From assembly GCA_944380945.1 (NCBI GenBank), contig CALWJG010000098.1, forward strand, positions 1 to 6,120: DNA of 6,120 nt, in the 5' to 3' direction. This DNA comes from an uncultured Agathobaculum sp. GTDB lineage: Bacteria > Bacillota > Clostridia > Oscillospirales > Butyricicoccaceae. Both the position numbers and the translations under genes were made by a program. Under the pieces are notes generated by a model. It did no database searches. It was given only the letters and a program-made list of their open reading frames with translations, and was not told the DNA's origin. Below, in pieces: positions 1-6,120 of this stretch; within the stretch, counting starts at the first letter, position 1, and each line of letters begins with the position of its first letter.

Positions 1-1
1 G

Positions 2-1939
<1,938 letters not shown>

Positions 1940-1950
1940 CGGACATGCAA

Positions 1951-1984
1951 AAGGGGAAACCGGAAACGGTTTCCCCTTCATTTT
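1951..1984. terminator. Bidirectional intrinsic terminator between convergent cadA and ttcA
   Basis: The arms AAGGGGAAACC (1951-1961) and GGTTTCCCCTT (1968-1978) form a perfect 11-bp stem. The six bases between them, GGAAAC, can add one G-C pair closing a GAAA (GNRA-type) tetraloop. On the plus strand the stem is followed by CA and then TTTT (1981-1984). On the minus strand the end of the stem leads straight into TTTT (complement of 1949-1952). The hairpin starts 11 bases after the cadA stop and lies about 48 bases past the ttcA stop, so it suits both transcripts. Confidence 0.85.
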
Positions 1985-2026
1985 GCGAAAATTTTCCACG
2001 CCGCCGTCGTTTCCACCGGGAGGCGG

Positions 2027-2824
2027 TCACAGCCGGTCGAGAAAGCTGTGCCGGCCGTTCCCGTCCCGCCAGCCGAGAATCTTCGCGGTGTCCACGTTTT
2101 TGACCGCGTTCAGGATATTCGCCTCGACCTGCGGGTTTTCCGCGGCGAGCGCGGCAATCAGCGCCTTGATCTCCGCGCGCTTGGTATCGCCCCCGCGCGC
2201 CTTTGCCGGACAGTCGCAGGGCAGAAAGGTCAGCCCGCAGAAATCCGCCCACGCCTGCACCTCCCGCTCGCGCACGAAGTACAGCGGGCGGATGAGCTCC
2301 ATATTCTCGTAGTTTTTCGCCCTGACGCGCGGCAGCATGGCCTGCACCTGCCCGCCGTAGAGCAGGCCCATGAGCACGGTCTCGATCGCGTCGTCATAGT
2401 GGTGGCCGAGCGCGATCTTATTGCAGCCGCGCGCCTGCGCCGCGGCATACAGGTGCCCGCGCCGCATTTTGGCGCACAGGAAGCAGGGGTGCTCCGCCGC
2501 GTGGTTCGCCGCGACGCGCAGCACGTCGGTCCCGAACACCTCGAGCGGCAGGCCGAGCTGCCGGGCGTTGTCCTCCAGCTGCGCGCGCCCGGCCGGCGTA
2601 TAGCCGGGGTCCATGGCGAGAAAGACCAGCGTGCAGTCCACCGTGCGCTGCAGGTCCTGCATGAGCAAGGCGAGCAGCATGGAGTCCTTGCCGCCCGAGA
2701 TGCAGACCGCGACCCTATCCCCCGCCTGCACCAGACCGTATTCCTGCACCGCATCCATGAACGGGCGGCGCAGTGTGCGCACAAATTCGCGCTGGAGCGT
2801 GCGCCGGATGTCCTGCGCCCTCAT
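2027..2824 (-). CDS. ttcA: TtcA-family tRNA 2-thiocytidine synthetase-like PP-loop ATPase
   Basis: This is a 265-residue cytoplasmic enzyme of the family that adenylates and thiolates cytidine 32 of some tRNAs using an Fe-S cluster. Visible signs are the PP-loop SGGKDS at residues 43-48, the CFLC pair (Cys114, Cys117) followed by AKMRRGHLY, GHHYDDAIET at 140-149, LLYGG at 154-158, IRPLYFVRERE at 178-188, and a late cysteine motif PCDCP at 202-206. These match, in order, the hallmark blocks I know from E. coli TtcA, where CxxC plus a later Cys bind the cluster. Either Cys203 or Cys205 could be the third ligand. The start ATG overlaps the SDR stop as ATGA, and AAGAAGGG lies 6 bases upstream (2831-2838), so the start is well supported. 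It is the second gene of a two-gene operon and ends before the shared terminator. The family is secure; the exact tRNA target in this organism is inferred, since related PP-loop proteins can differ in substrate. Confidence 0.88.
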   Translation of the reverse strand: MRAQDIRRTLQREFVRTLRRPFMDAVQEYGLVQAGDRVAVCISGGKDSMLLALLMQDLQRTVDCTLVFLAMDPGYTPAGRAQLEDNARQLGLPLEVFGTDVLRVAANHAAEHPCFLCAKMRRGHLYAAAQARGCNKIALGHHYDDAIETVLMGLLYGGQVQAMLPRVRAKNYENMELIRPLYFVREREVQAWADFCGLTFLPCDCPAKARGGDTKRAEIKALIAALAAENPQVEANILNAVKNVDTAKILGWRDGNGRHSFLDRL

Positions 2825-3576
2825 GCGCCGCCCTTCTTATGCTGGAAATGGTAGGTGATGCGCGCGAGCAGCCAGTCGGGCGCGAAATGGCGCGCCGCGG
2901 TCATGGCCTTCATCGAAGCGCCGGGCACCACCACGCCCCGGCCTGCAAACAGGCCGCTTACCGCCTCGCGGGCGACGCGCTTCGCATCCAGCCCATCGAG
3001 CGCAAAGCGCACGCCCGCGACCTTGTTGAACTCGGTGTTCACCGGCCCGGGGCACAGCGCGCACACACGCACCGGGCTGTGCGCGCGGCGCAGCTCCTCG
3101 CGGACCGCCTGCGTCAGCCGCAGGACGTAGTTCTTGCTCGCGTAGTAGGACGCCATGAGCGGGCCGGGCAGGAAGCCCGCCGCCGAGGCGACGTTCAGGA
3201 TATACCCGCGCCCGCGCGGCACAAAGTCCTGCAGCGCGAGCTTGGTCAGGATATGCACCGCGCGGATGTTCGTATCGATCATGCGCAGCTCGGTATCCAG
3301 ATCCGTGGATACGAACGGCCCGAACAGGCCGAAGCCCGCGTTGTTGACCACGACCTCGAGCTCGTCCCCGCGCACGGCCTGATACAGCAGCCGGCACTCG
3401 GTCTCGTCCGCCAGATCGGCCGCGAGCACATGGCACACGGTCGGCAGCTCGGCCGCCAGCTGCCGCAGGCGGTCCTCCCGCCGGGCGCACAGCACCAGCT
3501 CATAGCCGCGCGCCGCCAGCAGATGCGCGATCTCGCGCCCGATGCCGGACGACGCGCCGGTGATCAATGCTTTCAT
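2821..3576 (-). CDS. Classical short-chain dehydrogenase/reductase (SDR), DltE/YqjQ-like
   Basis: This is a 251-residue soluble NAD(P)-dependent oxidoreductase with a Rossmann fold. From the chosen start, TGASSGIG at 6-13 is the nucleotide-binding glycine motif. The ARR at 31-33, at the end of the second strand, suggests NADPH preference. DL at 54-55 and NNAG at 78-81 follow. The catalytic set is Asn103, Ser131, Tyr144 and Lys148 (within YYASK), and the later CPGPVNTEF segment is also typical. Length is normal for the family. An in-frame TTG at 3594 would add six residues, but its first codons are themselves the Shine-Dalgarno, so ATG at 3576 is the better start. It is the first gene of an operon with ttcA, sharing a 4-base overlap. 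The substrate cannot be read from the sequence. DltE/YqjQ-like is an impression from overall layout, not a tested assignment. Confidence 0.92.
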   Translation of the reverse strand: MKALITGASSGIGREIAHLLAARGYELVLCARREDRLRQLAAELPTVCHVLAADLADETECRLLYQAVRGDELEVVVNNAGFGLFGPFVSTDLDTELRMIDTNIRAVHILTKLALQDFVPRGRGYILNVASAAGFLPGPLMASYYASKNYVLRLTQAVREELRRAHSPVRVCALCPGPVNTEFNKVAGVRFALDGLDAKRVAREAVSGLFAGRGVVVPGASMKAMTAARHFAPDWLLARITYHFQHKKGGA

Positions 3577-3583
3577 ATCGCTC

Positions 3584-3590
3584 CCTCCTT
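3584..3590 (-). promoter_or_regulatory. Strong Shine-Dalgarno of the SDR gene
   Basis: On the minus strand, AAGGAGG is followed by the seven-base spacer GAGCGAT and then ATG at 3576-3574. This near-perfect site fixes the ATG at 3576 as the start and rules out the in-frame TTG at 3594, which lies upstream of the site. Confidence 0.9.
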
Positions 3591-3615
3591 GCAACGGGAT
3601 ATGCTTTCCTTTCTT

Positions 3616-3644
3616 AGTGTACCATGACGCAAAGCGGCCGTCAA
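3616..3644 (-). promoter_or_regulatory. Sigma-70/SigA-type promoter of the SDR-ttcA operon
   Basis: On the minus strand the -35 box TTGACG (complement of 3639-3644) is separated by exactly 17 bases from the -10 box TACACT (complement of 3616-3621). A TG one base upstream of the -10 makes it an extended -10 (TGGTACACT). Initiation would fall near 3609, giving a leader of about 33 bases that contains the Shine-Dalgarno. The fit to the vegetative consensus is good. No operator is evident. Confidence 0.75.
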
Positions 3645-3667
3645 ACCATGTCTTACGCCTTTTTTCC

Positions 3668-3696
3668 TTTTAATCCTACATTTATAGTGGTATACT
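3668..3696 (+). promoter_or_regulatory. Probable extended -10 promoter of rnr
   Basis: TATACT at 3691-3696 is preceded by TGG, giving an extended -10 (TGGTATACT). The -35 region at 17-base spacing reads TTTTAA (3668-3673), only a half match to TTGACA, so the extended -10 probably carries most of the recognition. Initiation near 3703 would leave a very short leader, beginning at about the Shine-Dalgarno. A TATAGT at 3683-3688 is a weaker alternative -10. The tract 3655-3700 is clearly more AT-rich than the flanking genes. Confidence 0.6.
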
Positions 3697-3703
3697 GGTA
3701 GCA

Positions 3704-3712
3704 GAGAGGGGG
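3704..3712 (+). promoter_or_regulatory. Shine-Dalgarno of rnr, deciding its start
   Basis: The purine run GAGAGGGGG sits about seven to eight bases before ATG 3720 but only one or two bases before the in-frame TTG at 3714. Normal spacing therefore favours ATG 3720, making the protein 750 rather than 752 residues. Confidence 0.65.
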
Positions 3713-3719
3713 CTTGTCC

Positions 3720-5972
3720 ATGTATCCGGACGATACGCTGGAAAGCAGGCTGCTTTCCCTGCTCGCCCAGCCCATGCGGATCGACGACATCCGCCGCGCC
3801 CTGCCCGAAGCGGGCAAGCGCGAACTGAAGGAGGCGCTCGACCGCCTGCTGGCGGACGGGCAGATCATGAAAAACAAGAAAAACCGTTTTGCCGTCGCCG
3901 CGCATTACGGCTGCGCGGCGGGCACCTACCTCGCCACCGAGCGGGCGTTCGGCTTTGTCGCGCCCGACGCGCCCGAGGGCGGCCCCAAGCCGGACGACCT
4001 GTTCATCCCGCCGAACGCGGCGGGCGGCGCGTGGCACGGCGACCGCGTGCTCGTCAAGCTGACCGAGCGCAAAAACGGCCGCGGCCGCCGCGAGGCGACC
4101 GTGGTGCGCATCCTGCGCCGCGCCGGCAGCGAGCTGACCGGCGCGCTCGTGCAGCGCGGGGGCGCGTATTACGTCCAGCCGACCTCGAAGAAATACCCCG
4201 AGATCATGGTCGACCGCCACAGCCTCGGCGACGCGCAGGTGGGCGACCGCGTCGCGGTATCGGTGTCCCACTACGGGGACGAAAAGATCATGCCGCAGGG
4301 CATAGTGCAGGCCGATCTGGGCGAGGACGGCACGATGGAGGCGTCCATCGCCGCCATTCTGCACGAAAACGCGGTGTTCGACACCTTCCCGGACGAGGTG
4401 CTGCAGCAGGCGGACGCCATCCCGCAGGAGGTCGACCTGTCCGCCGCAGGAGACCGCCTTGACCTGCGGGACAAGCTGATCTTCACCATCGACGGCGACG
4501 ACGCCAAGGACTTTGACGACGCGGTCTCGCTTGAAAAGCTGGACAACGGCCACTACCTGCTCGGCGTGCACATCGCGGACGTGTCGCATTACGTCACGCC
4601 CGGCAGCCCGCTCGATCAGGAGGCCTACCGCCGCGGCACGTCGGTGTACTATCCCGGCCACGTCGTGCCCATGCTGCCGTTCGCGCTCAGCCACGGCATC
4701 TGCTCGCTGAGTCCCAAGGTCGACCGGCTGACCTTTTCCGCGCTCATGGAGGTGGATGCGGACGGCCGCCGCCACCAGACGCGCTTTGCCAAATCGGTCA
4801 TCCGCTCCGCGGCGCGCATGACCTACAACAAGGTCAACCGGATCCTCGCGGGCGACGCGGCGCTGCGGCAGGAATACGCCTTCCTCGTCCCGGCGGCCGA
4901 GGCGATGAACCAGCTCGCCCACGCGCTGTACAAGCGGCGCATCGAGCGCGGCGCGCTCGAGCTCGAGATCCCGGAAACCGAGATCACGGTCGATGAAAAC
5001 GGCCAGCCCACCGCCATCCATAACCGGGCGCGCGGGGAGAGCGAAAAGCTGATCGAGGAGTTCATGCTGCAGGCCAACGAAGCGGTGGCGGAATACATGT
5101 GCAGGCACGAATACCCGACCGTTTACCGCGTGCACGAAAACCCGGACCCGGAAAAGCTGCGCGTGTTCGCGCAGTTCGCGCGGCCGTTCGGCTACCGCAT
5201 CGACCCGTCCAAGGCCGAGGACACGGCGCAGTTTCAGGCTGTGCTGCGCGGGGCAAAAAACGACCCCAAGCAGCGCATCCTGCCCACCCTGCTGCTGCGC
5301 AGCCTTGCCCGCGCGCGCTATGCGGACGAGTGCATCGGCCACTACGGTCTCAAGGCACGGTTTTATCTGCATTTCACCTCGCCCATCCGCCGCTATCCCG
5401 ACCTGATCGCCCACCGCATGCTGCAAAAGGCGCTGAGCGGCGAGGCGTTCACGGAAAAGGACAAAAACTGGTGCGAGGATGCGGCGGCGCAGTCCACCAC
5501 CCGCGAGCAGGCGGCGGACAACTGCGAGCGCGGCATCGACAAGCTGTTCATCGCCGCCTATATGAAGCAGTTCGTCGGCGAGGAGTTTGACGCCGAGGTA
5601 TCCGGCGTGCAGGCGTTCGGCGTGTTCGCGGCGCTCGAGAACGGCTGCGAGGGCCTGATCCGCGTCGAGCTGCTCGAGGGCGACTATTACCAGTACGACG
5701 AGCAGCACATGGCGCTCACCGGCCGCCACACCGGCAAGCGCTTCACGATCGGCACGCCCATCCGGGTCAGGCTGATCGCAGCGAGCGAGGTCACCGGCCA
5801 GATCGACTTCGCGCCTGCCGAGGGCACGCTGCCCGTGGCCGACCTGCCGGCCCGTCCCGCCCCGGAGGAGCCGCCCGCGCCGCGCGGCAACCGCGCGCAG
5901 CGCCGCCGCGGCGGCAGAGGGCGCGGCGGGTCCCGCAAGGGGAAAAAGCCGCCGACGCGCAAGCGGCGGTGA
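3720..5972 (+). CDS. rnr: Ribonuclease R (3'-5' exoribonuclease)
   Basis: RNase R is a processive, hydrolytic 3'-to-5' exoribonuclease that degrades structured RNA and takes part in rRNA and tmRNA quality control. This 750-residue protein has the full family layout: an N-terminal winged-helix region (about 1-60), two cold-shock-type OB domains (about 65-140 and 140-215), the RNB catalytic domain (about 245-590), an S1 domain (about 620-702) and a basic tail (about 703-750). The catalytic aspartate cluster is intact in DGDDAKDFDDAVS: Asp258, Asp264, Asp266 and Asp267 keep the D-x5-D-x-D-D spacing of known RNase II/R active sites. HIADVSHYV at 284-292 and HFTSPIRRYPDL from 551 are further RNB hallmarks. 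The two cold-shock domains plus winged helix favour RNase R over RNase II. ATG 3720 is preferred by ribosome-site spacing. In many Firmicutes smpB lies nearby downstream; none is visible before the window ends. Transcribed from its own promoter, divergent from the SDR operon. Confidence 0.96.
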   Translation: MYPDDTLESRLLSLLAQPMRIDDIRRALPEAGKRELKEALDRLLADGQIMKNKKNRFAVAAHYGCAAGTYLATERAFGFVAPDAPEGGPKPDDLFIPPNAAGGAWHGDRVLVKLTERKNGRGRREATVVRILRRAGSELTGALVQRGGAYYVQPTSKKYPEIMVDRHSLGDAQVGDRVAVSVSHYGDEKIMPQGIVQADLGEDGTMEASIAAILHENAVFDTFPDEVLQQADAIPQEVDLSAAGDRLDLRDKLIFTIDGDDAKDFDDAVSLEKLDNGHYLLGVHIADVSHYVTPGSPLDQEAYRRGTSVYYPGHVVPMLPFALSHGICSLSPKVDRLTFSALMEVDADGRRHQTRFAKSVIRSAARMTYNKVNRILAGDAALRQEYAFLVPAAEAMNQLAHALYKRRIERGALELEIPETEITVDENGQPTAIHNRARGESEKLIEEFMLQANEAVAEYMCRHEYPTVYRVHENPDPEKLRVFAQFARPFGYRIDPSKAEDTAQFQAVLRGAKNDPKQRILPTLLLRSLARARYADECIGHYGLKARFYLHFTSPIRRYPDLIAHRMLQKALSGEAFTEKDKNWCEDAAAQSTTREQAADNCERGIDKLFIAAYMKQFVGEEFDAEVSGVQAFGVFAALENGCEGLIRVELLEGDYYQYDEQHMALTGRHTGKRFTIGTPIRVRLIAASEVTGQIDFAPAEGTLPVADLPARPAPEEPPAPRGNRAQRRRGGRGRGGSRKGKKPPTRKRR

Positions 5973-6113
5973 GGGGGCGCAGCCGCGGGAGGAGGTTCGC
6001 CTTCAAAGGCGCAACGTTTGTGCCCGCGCATCGCGGCCGGGAATGCGGCCTCCGCGGCCGCACTGCGGGCAAGAGGGAGACAACCTGCGGTTTTCTCCCT
6101 CTTGTCAATCACC
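5973..6113. repeat. Structured GC-rich intergenic element with nested inverted repeats
   Basis: No convincing gene is seen here. Several stems can be drawn. GTT-CGCC with GGCG-(C)-AAC forms a hairpin at 5995-6015. TGCCCGC (6021-6027) pairs with GCGGGCA (6065-6071). Inside that, TGCGGCC (6044-6050) pairs with GGCCGCA (6056-6062) around TCCGC. GCGGCC occurs three times (6033, 6045, 6054). A long terminal hairpin follows at 6070-6104. The density of inverted repeats exceeds what is expected from GC richness alone, suggesting an interspersed repeat, a structured 3' UTR or a small RNA. Which of these, and the strand, cannot be decided from one copy, and the right boundary is uncertain because the window ends close by. 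Confidence 0.45.
6070..6104. other. Long stable hairpin downstream of rnr, no clear U-tract
   Basis: CAAGAGGGAGA (6070-6080) and TCTCCCTCTTG (6094-6104) are perfect 11-base complements. Inside, after one C/T mismatch, AACC (6082-6085) pairs with GGTT (6089-6092) around a TGC loop. It lies about 100 bases after the rnr stop and could end or protect the rnr transcript. However, neither side is followed by a T-run, so it is not a canonical intrinsic terminator. It overlaps by two bases the 3' arm of the preceding stem (6065-6071). Confidence 0.6.
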
Positions 6114-6120
6114 CACTTTC

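Noticed and set aside
1987..1996. Palindrome GAAAATTTTC in the cadA-ttcA gap
   Set aside because: It is a short AT palindrome between two gene ends, with no promoter to control. Chance or part of the terminator region is the simplest reading.
2773..3627. A 284-residue plus-strand open frame across the SDR gene
   Set aside because: It lies antisense to the SDR with all its catalytic motifs, and its composition is typical of a shadow frame. The similar frame at 2048-2854 opposite ttcA is rejected for the same reason.
3573..5729. A 718-residue open frame on the minus strand antisense to rnr
   Set aside because: It covers most of a clear RNase R gene, has Arg/Ala/Val/His-rich composition typical of a shadow frame in GC-rich codon usage, runs through the promoter region at its N-terminal side of rnr, and shows no recognisable domain.
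6105..6110. TTGACA on the minus strand as a -35 box
   Set aside because: No acceptable -10 hexamer lies 16-18 bases downstream on that strand (the bases there read around GGTTGT), so a promoter is not supported.
5687..6112. Minus-strand open frame (141 residues) starting near the right edge
   Set aside because: Its first 45 or so codons lie in the inverted-repeat tract and the rest is antisense to the rnr end. No ribosome site or domain was seen, so it is better explained by the repeat element.
6020..6120. Possible start of a downstream plus-strand gene (GTG 6020 or ATG 6043)
   Set aside because: Neither has a Shine-Dalgarno at usable distance (the GGAGGAGG at 5988-5995 is too far), several frames are open at once, and the translations show no recognisable family.

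Overview
The window reads as ordinary chromosomal DNA from a GC-rich bacterium, most likely a Gram-positive Clostridia (Oscillospirales-like) genome. This placement is inferred from strong AAGGAGG-type ribosome binding sites, short AT-rich promoter islands between very GC-rich genes, a compact RNase R and a TtcA-like PP-loop protein. No marker gene in the window fixes the taxon. No tRNA, rRNA, CRISPR array, insertion sequence, phage gene or plasmid gene is visible.

Layout. Positions 2-1939 (+) hold the C-terminal 645 residues of a P1B-type heavy-metal ATPase of the Zn/Cd/Pb class; its start lies before the window. It converges on a two-gene minus-strand operon, and the two units share a strong bidirectional hairpin terminator at 1951-1984. 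The operon runs from a well-formed extended -10 promoter (3616-3644) through a classical short-chain dehydrogenase (3576-2821) into a TtcA-family tRNA thiolation enzyme (2824-2027). The two genes overlap by ATGA. Back to back with that promoter is a second one (-10 at 3691-3696) driving a complete RNase R gene, rnr (3720-5972, +).

Downstream of rnr, 5973-6113 has no convincing gene but is dense in inverted repeats: at least four stems, ending in a long hairpin with no U-tract. It looks like an intergenic structured or repeat element.

How the genes fit together. There is no evidence of one pathway. The ATPase exports toxic divalent metals at the membrane. TtcA and RNase R both act on RNA (tRNA modification and structured-RNA decay). 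The SDR is an oxidoreductase of unknown substrate, transcriptionally and probably translationally tied to ttcA. The least explained part is the structured tract after rnr. I do not see a convincing new biological system here.
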